From JANYJA01 sp038229055 (lineage in GTDB: Bacteria > Acidobacteriota > Terriglobia > Bryobacterales > Bryobacteraceae): a stretch of DNA of 18,172 bases. The position numbers and the translations under genes were made by a program. This document shows positions 7,415 to 16,117 of this stretch, piece by piece. The DNA lies in contig JBBROU010000106.1 in NCBI GenBank assembly GCA_038229055.1, positions 1-18,172 on the forward strand. Reading direction: 5' to 3'. The notes below the pieces were generated by a model. The model worked only from the letters and a program-made list of their open reading frames with translations. It made no database searches and was not told the DNA's origin. Numbering within the stretch: the stretch's first letter is position 1; each line of letters opens with the position of its first letter.

Positions 7415-9130
7415 ATGGATCCCCCGCCCAAGAAACAGAAGGCCGAGGAGCCGGAGAAGAAGGCACCGACTGGTGACGAGCTGGAGTGGGAGAGCCTCTC
7501 ATGGACCCAATTCGAAGACTGGGCAGGCGATCCTAAATCGGACCCCAATCAGTTCGCGAAATTCAAAGATGACACTGGCAAGACTCAGGTTGTGGCGATC
7601 TACGCGGAGGACCGCCCGTTCGTCGCGCAGGGAACGGCCATTCTCTACTACCCAAAACCGCTGCCGCAAGACAAAATCATCTTCGCAAAGATAGAGCGGG
7701 GGGATGACGCGGCTCCACCGAACGATGCGGTAGATGTCTCCCAGCAACTCGTCTTCACATTTATGGATGTCGGCCAGGGTAACGGCACGCTGGTGCAGTG
7801 CCCGGGCGGTGAGATCATTTTGATTGACTGCGGGAGCGTCACAACGAAAGCCGATGAATTACTCGTTCCGTCCCTGACGGACTACATGGCAAATGTAATT
7901 AAAAGTAAAGTGATTGATTATCTCATTGTTTCACACGCGGATAAAGATCACATCAATTTGCTTTCTAAGCTGACCGAGACATACACCATCAAAAACTTCT
8001 TCTGCGGCGGTCGGGAATCGCACTACAACAAGGCGCCCGGCGTCGAATTTAACGCCTACGTGAAGAAAGTAAGTGGGAAAGGTGTCGCCAGCTACCTGGT
8101 CAATGGCGGCGATCCTTATTCGGAAGCACCGGACACGTCGGACGGGAAGCGCCTGATTCAGACGACAGCCGGTCTGAAGGTATTCATCATCGCAGCCAAC
8201 GCACCCGTGACCGATTCCTCATCGGTCAAGAATCTTTTTGATAAGCCCGAATTGGAGAAAATAACCGGCGGAACCAAGGCTAACGCTGCCAGTATTGTGC
8301 TTTGCTTTCAGTTCGGCGGAAAGCAGGTGATTATTGCCGGAGACGACACTTACTCCACCGACGACTACATCTTCACCACGAAATGGACCGGTCATCTGGA
8401 GAGTTACGCGCTTGAGGGCGGGCATCATGGCGCTGAAACTTCATATTCCGAGAAATGGCTCAAGGCAGTGAATCCGAGTTGGATCCACTTCAGCGCCGAT
8501 AATCGTTCGCAGTTTTTGCACGCCCGGTATGAGGTTTTCCAACGCGTCGTGCAATGCTGCCCCAAAGTTTTGGAATGCGCGGACTACGGCCCGCACGGTT
8601 TCGTTCTTGGGATGTCGAAGCGGAAGCAAATTGAAAGCAAGGAGCTGGAAAAGATTGGGAGTCTGGACAAGGCCATGGAGGAACTGGCGGGGATCAAACA
8701 GTCGCTCACCAAGAAATTCAGCCCGGCCATCAAGATAACCTGGCGGCACGTCATGTTGGAAGTGCTGCGCGATTTTATCGAACACGGCCTGGGGCGCTCG
8801 GCGTTTAGCTGGTTGGACGATCTGGTCCTCACAGATGGCGAGACATTGTCCAAGAAGCTAATGAATGCACCCAAACTGACACAGGAGCAATATCTCGAGC
8901 TGGCCGATTCCAAGGATTTCCAACTGATTCCTTACTGGGCGGATCGACTCGAGTTTCTTGACCAGGAGATTAACCGGCTGCTCGCGTCAAAAGACGAGTT
9001 CGAGGAGGAGCCGTGGGAGTGGGTCATTACGCAGTGCAACTTTTTTACTTTATTGGACACAATCAACATGGGAGTCTATTGGACCCTGACCATAACCGCT
9101 GAAGGTGAGACAATTACGGAGCGGCGGTGA
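7415..9130 (+). CDS. ComEC-like metallo-beta-lactamase-fold protein with novel N- and C-terminal regions
   Basis: Soluble protein of 571 aa, with no signal peptide or transmembrane segment. A Lys/Glu/Pro-rich N-terminus and an unrecognised region fill residues 1-110. The MBL core (about 112-400) follows the hydrolase domain of ComEC: FMDVGQGNG at 116-124, IILIDCG at 134-140, SHADKDH at 173-179 (HxDxDH, the ComEC form of the metal motif), IIAGDD at 306-311, GGHHG at 335-339, and a late His at 369. The metal ligands appear intact, so hydrolase activity, perhaps nuclease or phosphodiesterase, is likely. ComEC's membrane channel is absent. Residues about 400-571 are helical and charged, with many Glu, Lys and Trp, and match nothing I recognise. 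It lies 12 nt after the LysM gene, almost certainly co-transcribed, and ends 1 bp from the convergent GNAT gene. Substrate and target are unknown. Confidence 0.87.
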   Translation: MDPPPKKQKAEEPEKKAPTGDELEWESLSWTQFEDWAGDPKSDPNQFAKFKDDTGKTQVVAIYAEDRPFVAQGTAILYYPKPLPQDKIIFAKIERGDDAAPPNDAVDVSQQLVFTFMDVGQGNGTLVQCPGGEIILIDCGSVTTKADELLVPSLTDYMANVIKSKVIDYLIVSHADKDHINLLSKLTETYTIKNFFCGGRESHYNKAPGVEFNAYVKKVSGKGVASYLVNGGDPYSEAPDTSDGKRLIQTTAGLKVFIIAANAPVTDSSSVKNLFDKPELEKITGGTKANAASIVLCFQFGGKQVIIAGDDTYSTDDYIFTTKWTGHLESYALEGGHHGAETSYSEKWLKAVNPSWIHFSADNRSQFLHARYEVFQRVVQCCPKVLECADYGPHGFVLGMSKRKQIESKELEKIGSLDKAMEELAGIKQSLTKKFSPAIKITWRHVMLEVLRDFIEHGLGRSAFSWLDDLVLTDGETLSKKLMNAPKLTQEQYLELADSKDFQLIPYWADRLEFLDQEINRLLASKDEFEEEPWEWVITQCNFFTLLDTINMGVYWTLTITAEGETITERR

Positions 9131-9131
9131 G

Positions 9132-9620
9132 CTATTGTGTGCGCCGGCACAGACGAACCACATTGGCGGAGCTGCCTTCGGGCCAACCCGCATCAATGAA
9201 GTTAAATCGCCGGAAAAATGCGAGCGCAGGCAGATTTGCGGCAAAACAATCGGCGAGAATTCGCTCGATTTCCGGATGAAGAGTAGCCCAATCGATGAGC
9301 GCGGCCATCAGCTTCGATCCGATGCCTCGACGGCGATGATCCGGAGCAATGCCGATTTCGAGCAGTCCCGCATGTGGAATGGAAGGAACGTCATCGCCGG
9401 TAAAGTATATCCATCCCAAGACGTCCCTGGCGGCAGCGGCCACGAAAGCCGCGCAATCGGATCGACCATGGAGACTTGTTAGACGCTCGCGCTCGCCCAC
9501 AAAGCATCGATCAAAATCCAGTTCGGTTTCTCTAAAATAATGCCCCTCACGGTGGATCCCCTGTCGCATTATCGCAATCTCTCTCGCATCCCCCAATATC
9601 GCCGCGCGTATTGAAATCAT
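9132..9620 (-). CDS. GNAT-family N-acetyltransferase
   Basis: Predicted acetyl-CoA-dependent N-acetyltransferase of 162 aa. The start of the protein, MISIRAAILGDAREI, has the typical GNAT first strand and helix. The acetyl-CoA pyrophosphate-binding motif A is HRRRGIGSKL at 95-104, preceded by the beta4 strand LLEIGIAPD. A final block, AANLPALAFFRRFNFIDAG, is the usual C-terminal GNAT motif. The substrate may be an amine, amino acid or protein and cannot be inferred. A TAAAAT box (9644-9639) lies 18 nt upstream of the start and could serve as a -10 element, with no good -35. The Shine-Dalgarno is weak. The gene is tail-to-tail with the MBL gene, one base apart, so it is not part of that cassette's transcript. 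Confidence 0.88.
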   Translation of the reverse strand: MISIRAAILGDAREIAIMRQGIHREGHYFRETELDFDRCFVGERERLTSLHGRSDCAAFVAAAARDVLGWIYFTGDDVPSIPHAGLLEIGIAPDHRRRGIGSKLMAALIDWATLHPEIERILADCFAANLPALAFFRRFNFIDAGWPEGSSANVVRLCRRTQ

Positions 9621-9699
9621 TGCCGGGCCAAGTGAGCGATTTTAGCATCCTCCGAGGTGGGGTCAGCGCGCCGCGCGGAATCAGCGACACTACTCGCGG

Positions 9700-9727
9700 T
9701 TGACGAGCACTGCATTCATCCGATAAT
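9700..9727 (+). promoter_or_regulatory. Putative sigma70 promoter of glnA
   Basis: TTGACG (9700-9705) and GATAAT (9722-9727) are separated by 16 bp, each matching consensus at five of six bases. The expected leader is about 30 nt and ends in the strong ribosome-binding site GGAGGG just before ATG 9763. No sigma54-type -24/-12 element was found here by eye. Confidence 0.6.
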
Positions 9728-9762
9728 CTCGGTATTCGTTAAATCAGCACAGTGGAGGGTTT

Positions 9763-11172
9763 ATGAGTCCGCAAGAAGTCCTGGATTTCGCACGGAGAAA
9801 TGAGGCAAGGCAACTGGATCTTCGCTTCACCGATATTCCCAGTCTGCAGCACCACATTTCTTACCCGATCGGTGAGCTTTCGATCGATGCATTTGAGAAC
9901 GGCTTCGGCATCGACGGATCGAGCATCCGCGGATGGGCCGCGATCAATGAGAGCGACATGCTGCTCATCCCCGACCCGACCACCGCATTGATGGACCCCT
10001 TTATGGAGACGCCGACCCTGGTGATGCTCGGCGACATCAAGGACCCGATTACGAGGCAGAATTACGAGCGCGATCCGCGCTGGATTGCGAAAAAGGCGGA
10101 GTTGTATCTCGGCAATTTAGGCATCGGCGACGTGGCTTACTTCGGCGCGGAGGCGGAGTTCTTCATCTTCGACAACGTCAGATTCGATCAGACGGCGAAC
10201 TCCGGCTTTTATTTCATCGACGCCGAAGAGGGCCGCTGGAATTCGGGACGCGAAAAAGACAATCTGGGCTACCGTCCGCGTACCAAGGAAGGGTACTTCC
10301 CCGTGCCCCCGACGGATCACTACCAGGATCTGCGCGCGGAGATGGTCGAAACCATGACCCGCTGCGGGCTCACCATTGAGTGCCACCATCACGAAGTCGG
10401 CGGCGCCGGCCAGTGCGAGATCGATCAACGCTTCAACACGCTGGTCAAGTCCGCCGACAACATGATGCTTTACAAGTACATCGTGCGCAATGTGGCCAAC
10501 CAGTACGGCAAGTCCGCGACGTTCATGCCGAAGCCGATTTTTGGCGACAACGGAAGCGGCATGCACACGCACCAGAGCATCTGGAAAAACGGCCAACCGC
10601 TGTTTGCAGGCGATGGATATGCGGGCATCAGCCAGATGGCGCTGAATTACATTGGAGGCCTTTTGAAGCACGCGCGCGCGCTGTCGGCCATCATCGCGCC
10701 CACTACCAACAGTTACAAACGGCTGGTGCCGGGTTATGAAGCACCGGTGAATCTGGCTTATTCGCGGCGGAACCGTTCCGCGGCCTGCCGTATTCCGATG
10801 TACTCGGCAAGCCCGAAAGCCAAGCGGGTTGAATTCCGCCCGCCCGACCCCGCGGCCAATCCGTATCTCGCATTTTCGGCGATGTTGATGGCCGGCCTCG
10901 ATGGAATCCTGAATAAGATCGAGCCGGGCGAACCGCTGGATAAGGACATCTACGATCTTTCGCCGGAAGAGATGAAGAGCGTTCCTTCCATGCCCGCGTC
11001 CTTGGATGAGGCGCTGAACTGCTTGGAGGACGATCACGCCTTCCTGTTGAAGGGGGACGTGTTCACCGAAGAGTTGATCGAAACTTACATTGAGTACAAG
11101 CGTAAGAACGAGGCGGAAGCTGTCAGACTGCGTCCGCATCCGTACGAGTTTCAGCTTTATTACGACGTGTAA
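9763..11172 (+). CDS. glnA: Type I glutamine synthetase
   Basis: ATP-dependent glutamate-ammonia ligase, the entry point of ammonium assimilation, a cytoplasmic dodecamer of 469 aa. Family hallmarks in order: GIDGSSIRG at 49-57 (active-site latch loop), GAEAEFFIFD at 128-137, HHEVGGAGQCEID at 209-221 (metal and substrate ligands), GSGMHTHQS at 264-272, RRNRSAACRIP at 335-345, and EFRPPDPAANPYLAF at 357-371. Tyr397 in DIYDLSPEE aligns with the adenylylation tyrosine of the regulated GSI-beta type, so control by GlnE-like adenylylation is plausible. The ribosome-binding site GGAGGG and a promoter 36-63 bp upstream support the start at 9763. The stop TAA abuts the GTG of the MOSC gene, so the two genes are probably co-transcribed. 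The length equals that of the classical enzyme. Confidence 0.98.
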   Translation: MSPQEVLDFARRNEARQLDLRFTDIPSLQHHISYPIGELSIDAFENGFGIDGSSIRGWAAINESDMLLIPDPTTALMDPFMETPTLVMLGDIKDPITRQNYERDPRWIAKKAELYLGNLGIGDVAYFGAEAEFFIFDNVRFDQTANSGFYFIDAEEGRWNSGREKDNLGYRPRTKEGYFPVPPTDHYQDLRAEMVETMTRCGLTIECHHHEVGGAGQCEIDQRFNTLVKSADNMMLYKYIVRNVANQYGKSATFMPKPIFGDNGSGMHTHQSIWKNGQPLFAGDGYAGISQMALNYIGGLLKHARALSAIIAPTTNSYKRLVPGYEAPVNLAYSRRNRSAACRIPMYSASPKAKRVEFRPPDPAANPYLAFSAMLMAGLDGILNKIEPGEPLDKDIYDLSPEEMKSVPSMPASLDEALNCLEDDHAFLLKGDVFTEELIETYIEYKRKNEAEAVRLRPHPYEFQLYYDV

Positions 11173-11652
11173 GTGCGCGGAACAATCATTCAAGTCAACA
11201 TCTCACCGGGCGGCATCCCCAAGCGCCCGGTTGCGCGGGCTGTGCTTACTCCGCTCGGTATCGAAGGCGACGCGTGGGCGCATCCCAGGATCCATGGCGG
11301 ACCGGATCAAGCTGTGCTGCTGATCGCCTCGGAAGTGATCGAGGAGTTAGTCAGTGCGGGATACCCTGTTTATGCTGGCGCCCTGGGTGAGAACCTGACT
11401 ACGCGCGGGCTCGACCGCGGTCGGTGGCGAACAGGCCAACAGTTCCGCGTGGGAGACGTACTAATCGAGTTAACCAAATTGCGCGAGCCTTGTGACACAT
11501 TGGATGTCTACGGGCCGGCGATCAAGAAAGCAATTTACAACAAGCGAGAGCACTCACCGGTTTGGGGCATGAGCGGAATGTATGCGCGGGTGCTGAAACC
11601 GGGGCTGCTGTTTCCCGGCGCGCCGATTGAGCTCGTGGGCGAAAGCGCTTAG
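11173..11652 (+). CDS. MOSC-domain protein (molybdenum cofactor sulfurase C-terminal-like)
   Basis: Single-domain MOSC protein of 159 aa, of the YiiM/YuaD-like small class. Visible family features are GIPKRPVARAVL near the N-terminus, GIEGDAW at 29-35, HGGPDQAVLL at 41-50, GENLTTRGL at 72-80, and the conserved cysteine Cys107 in LREPCDTLDVYG, expected to carry or transfer sulfur or contact a molybdenum cofactor. Related enzymes act in N-hydroxylated substrate reduction or cofactor sulfuration; the partner here is unknown. The start is GTG 11173, immediately after the glnA stop, which implies co-transcription and translational coupling; no separate ribosome-binding site is clear. Confidence 0.88.
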   Translation: MRGTIIQVNISPGGIPKRPVARAVLTPLGIEGDAWAHPRIHGGPDQAVLLIASEVIEELVSAGYPVYAGALGENLTTRGLDRGRWRTGQQFRVGDVLIELTKLREPCDTLDVYGPAIKKAIYNKREHSPVWGMSGMYARVLKPGLLFPGAPIELVGESA

Positions 11653-11667
11653 CGTGTATTGCACGCT
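11651..11667 (+). terminator. Weak hairpin after the MOSC gene
   Basis: AGCGTG (11651-11656) and CACGCT (11662-11667) form a 6-bp stem with a 5-nt loop, overlapping the MOSC stop. There is no U-run after it, so it would be at best a weak or Rho-assisted terminator. Confidence 0.25.
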
Positions 11668-11727
11668 TACTTCCGGTTCACCCGATTCTTGTCTCCGGCT
11701 GTAATCACAGTTTCATCTGCGATTGAT

Positions 11728-11771
11728 ATTGTCCTGGAGTGCGGAAAGTAAATCTGCACACAGGAGACAAT
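11728..11771 (+). promoter_or_regulatory. Possible leader hairpin masking the Shine-Dalgarno of the propeller gene
   Basis: ATTGTC (11728-11733) can pair with GACAAT (11766-11771), CTG (11734-11736) with CAG (11761-11763), and GTGC (11739-11742) with GCAC (11756-11759). Together these form an interrupted 13-bp stem around a 13-nt loop. The ribosome-binding site AGGAGA (11762-11767) lies in the 3' arm, partly paired. This would form only if transcription starts upstream of 11728. Confidence 0.35.
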
Positions 11772-11773
11772 AG

Positions 11774-12757
11774 ATGGGTAAATCATTCGCAGTACTTTCG
11801 TATGTGTTCGCTTCGTCCGTGCTTGTACAAGCGCAGACTCCTCTCGCCGTCACGATATTCGCGACCGGAACCGCCATCGGGGCCGCTAGCCCCGATTCCA
11901 TTGCGATCGGGAATAAATCGCTTTGGGTGTCCTATACCAATGGAGCAAGTTCGACTGGTGGCTCGGGAAGCAGCACAGTGGTTCAGTATGACCCTCTCGG
12001 CAATGTATTGGCCCAGTACACAATCCCAGGGTACGTCGATGGTTTGAAGGTGAATCCGATTAGCGGATTGGTGTGGGCGCTGCAAAATCAAGATGGGAAT
12101 TCAACCCTGACCCTTATCGACCCGGTGAAAGGCATTGTTCCAAATTCCCCGATTCCTTACGCCGTCCCATCCGCCACGCGCGGTTATGACGAGCCCGTTT
12201 TCCGGGGCAATCAAGTCTTCCTGAGTTACACCAATCCAACTGGTCCGGCGGACGCCACGATCCAAGTGTTGTCGAGCTCGACCACTCCTCTGAAAGTAAA
12301 CACCGTGCTCACAATGGGTGCGACGGGTGTAAATATCGCCACCGGCCTGACCAATCAGCCGACCTCGCAGAACGATCCCGATTCGCTGAAACTGACGCCC
12401 GCCGGCGATCTTATGCTCACCAGCGGCGACGACGGCCAGCTCATTTTCGTCAAGAATCCCACTCTGCTCACGCAATCGGTGGCGTTTCTAAACGTGCTCG
12501 ATCCGGCCACCGGAGCCAATGTTTCCGGGTTGGACGACGCAGTGTTCGTAACCGCAGCCAAAGGCATATTCTATCTGGCCGACACCAAGAACAACCAGGT
12601 TCTCGCGATCTACGCTTCCGGCTTGCCCATCGGATCGCTCTTTGCCTCGGTGGGCAGCCTCAACCAACTCGTAGCAGTAGATATAAAAACGGGAAATGTG
12701 ACTCCGTATGTCTCGAAACTCAACGGTCCGCACGGTCTGGTGTTTGCGGCGAAATAA
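11774..12757 (+). CDS. Secreted NHL/YncE-like beta-propeller protein of unknown function
   Basis: Predicted exported protein of 327 aa. The N-terminus MGKSFAVLSYVFASSVLVQA is a Sec signal peptide with likely cleavage after Ala20. The mature part is built of repeating beta-strands with propeller-like phrases: SPDSIAIGNKSLWVSY, then VDGLKVNPISGLVWAL, then STLTLIDPVKG, then FYLADTKNNQVLAIY, and finally LVAVDIKTGNVTPYV followed by LNGPHGLVF. This pattern fits NHL or YncE-type six- or seven-bladed propellers that bind ligands extracellularly; no catalytic motif is evident. AGGAGA six nt upstream fixes the start at 11774. It is separated from the MOSC gene by 121 bp and converges on the response regulator with an 18-bp gap, so it is probably transcribed alone. 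Confidence 0.85.
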   Translation: MGKSFAVLSYVFASSVLVQAQTPLAVTIFATGTAIGAASPDSIAIGNKSLWVSYTNGASSTGGSGSSTVVQYDPLGNVLAQYTIPGYVDGLKVNPISGLVWALQNQDGNSTLTLIDPVKGIVPNSPIPYAVPSATRGYDEPVFRGNQVFLSYTNPTGPADATIQVLSSSTTPLKVNTVLTMGATGVNIATGLTNQPTSQNDPDSLKLTPAGDLMLTSGDDGQLIFVKNPTLLTQSVAFLNVLDPATGANVSGLDDAVFVTAAKGIFYLADTKNNQVLAIYASGLPIGSLFASVGSLNQLVAVDIKTGNVTPYVSKLNGPHGLVFAAK

Positions 12758-12775
12758 AAAACGTAACTGAAGACA

Positions 12776-14093
<1,318 letters not shown>

Positions 14094-14122
<29 letters not shown>

Positions 14123-15503
14123 GAGCGGCTACCGGCAGGAGGACACGAAAACCCGCGCCGCCCAACTCTCCGGCGACGAGCAGGATGTCGCCTCCAGACA
14201 GCAGGGCGCTTTTGCGGGCGATAGAAAGGCCGAGACCCATGCCGCGTTTCTTGAACGAGATGGTGGGCTGGAACAGCGATTTGCGCGCCTGCTCGCTCAG
14301 GCCGGGACCGGAGTCGTGGACTTCGATCGCCACTCGGCCGTCAATCGAAGAGGTCGCCGCCAGAATACGGCCACCGCTCCCCGCGGCTTCGGCGGCATTC
14401 TCAAGAAGGTTCATCAGAATGCCTTTGACCAGGTCTTCATCGGCCATCGCGGTGGGCTTGGATTCGGCCTGACGCACGATGTAGCTGACCTCCGGGTGTC
14501 CGGTTTGGAGAAAGGCGATGCGTTCTTCGACGAGCGCGTTGACATCGATCTCGGAAGGATGCACCGGCGGCTCGGCTGAAAATTCCGAAAAGGCGCGGAC
14601 CCGGCGCTCGAGCGATTCCACTTCGTCGACAACGATCTGCGCGGCTTGCTCCAGGAACGCCCGGTTGCTTTCCGAGTGGCGCGCGACCATCTCTTCCACG
14701 GTGAGGCGGATCGGTGTGAGCGAGTTCTTCACCTCATGCGCCATTTTGCGGGCAAGCACTTGCCAACTGGCGAGCTGGGTCAGGTACACGAGGCGGTCGC
14801 GGCTCTGCTGAAGCTGTCCGGCAGTGCGGTTGAAAGCTTCCGTAGCTCGTCCGATTTCGTCTTCACGATCGTTTAGAATTCGCGCCGAGAAGTTCCCCGC
14901 CGCGAGTTCGGAAAGCCCAGCCGTCAACTGGCGAATGGGGCGACTCACGCGATTCGCCATATACACCAGCAGACTCAAGGACAGGAGCCAGATTCCGCAC
15001 GTGAGCAACACATACGTGTACGTGAATCCTCGCCGCAGATCGCGCGCGCGCGCGTTGTCCACCAGACTGCGGGCGCGGCTATACTGCTCGGAAAGCTGGC
15101 GCATGCTGACCGGAAGGCTCCGCGAGTAAAGCGAGATCTGGTCGCCGCCGCGGACAAGGTAATCGAGCCGGTCATTCCCCGGGCCGGAGAACACGAAGCG
15201 CTCACGTTCACCGCTCTCCCAAAACTCGCTGATGGGGTCTGACCACGTGGCGCGATTCGCAATCGTGAAGAGTTGCGGCTTCAGCCGCCCCGACGCCGCT
15301 TGCGTCTTCAGGCTCTCGCGCGCGTTCAGGTAGAACTCGCGGCCGGTGCTTTGAAGCGATTTCGAGATCTCGTCGAGTTCTTGCGTGGAAGCGTAACTCA
15401 AGCTGCGCTCGAGCAAGTTCGTCGTCATCCACAACGTGGCAAGGAGTGGAACCAGCGTGGCAGCCAGGAAGACCAGCACCAGACGATTGCGAAGGCCGTT
15501 CAT
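14094..15503 (-). CDS. NtrY-like membrane sensor histidine kinase
   Basis: Membrane-bound sensor kinase of 469 aa that should phosphorylate the adjacent NtrX-like regulator. Transmembrane segments span about 8-30 and 162-183, enclosing a periplasmic sensor region of some 130 residues with no recognised domain. HAMP covers about 184-236. The HisKA box has His256 in KMAHEVKNSLTPIRL. The ATPase domain has the N box NLLENAAEA (365-373), G1 DSGPG (397-401) and G2 GMGLGLSIA (421-429). Start 15503 is chosen because its ATG overlaps the DUF4390 stop as ATGA and leads into the first transmembrane helix; a longer frame adds an Arg-rich segment that overlaps the upstream gene. All kinase motifs are intact. 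The periplasmic ligand is unknown. Confidence 0.94.
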
Positions 15504-16117
15504 CCCGCGCGCCTTGGCTCCGCCCGTTTCAGATCGGCCAGGCGGAGCGGGCCCGATTCCAGCGTCCAGGTCTGCGACTTCGCGCCGGAGGGCCGGCTGA
15601 AGATTTCGATGAGGCGCGTCAGATTGATCCCGGGCTCCCCGATGACACCGGCTGAATCGCGCGGCTCTTCGGCGCGAACTTCGAGCCGAATCCAGAACGG
15701 CTTGTCGGTGGGAACGCGGGACAGGTCGAGCGTGAGATTTTCGAGGCACCAGTTTTGGGCAGCCTGCGCGCTCAGGTGCGAAATAGTCCGGCGCGCGGCG
15801 GTTCGCGTGGTGGTCTCGATCTGAGTGACCGAGAACCGCTCTTCCCAGATGTCGTAACTCATCACAAACCGCGCGATGGCGCGCGCCTGGAGGGTCCTGT
15901 TAGCATCGGTTGAGAGCGTGAGCTGGCCGAGAAACCCAGCCGTTGCACCGTCTTTCAACCGGGTGAGCGGCTTGCCAACTAGGAACTGAAGCTGCGGCGC
16001 AGTGATTCGGAGATTGTCACCATCCAGGCGCACCAGTAGCGACTGAGCGTTCAGGCCCACAACGGACGGCGCGGCCAAGCTGATCAGCAGCCAACAGGCG
16101 CTGGCGACTTTGTGCAT
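15500..16117 (-). CDS. DUF4390-like exported protein
   Basis: Predicted periplasmic or envelope protein of 205 aa. Residues 1-25 (MHKVASACWLLISLAAPSVV, then GLNAQ) form a signal peptide. The body is beta-rich with alternating strands such as LLVRLDGDNLRITAPQLQF and RAIARFVMSYDIWEERFSV. Size, fold pattern and position upstream of an NtrY-type kinase match DUF4390 proteins, which in several Proteobacteria lie directly before ntrYX; no activity is known. The start at ATG 16117 overlaps the Omp85 stop by one base (TGATG); a TTG at 16120 is the alternative. Its 3' end overlaps the kinase start as ATGA. The location suggests an accessory to kinase signalling or to the outer-membrane barrel. Confidence 0.75.
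   Translation of the reverse strand: MHKVASACWLLISLAAPSVVGLNAQSLLVRLDGDNLRITAPQLQFLVGKPLTRLKDGATAGFLGQLTLSTDANRTLQARAIARFVMSYDIWEERFSVTQIETTTRTAARRTISHLSAQAAQNWCLENLTLDLSRVPTDKPFWIRLEVRAEEPRDSAGVIGEPGINLTRLIEIFSRPSGAKSQTWTLESGPLRLADLKRAEPRRAG

Noticed and set aside
10117..11193. 358-aa open frame antisense to glnA
   Set aside because: It is a shadow of a GC-rich, highly conserved coding gene, with no recognisable domain.
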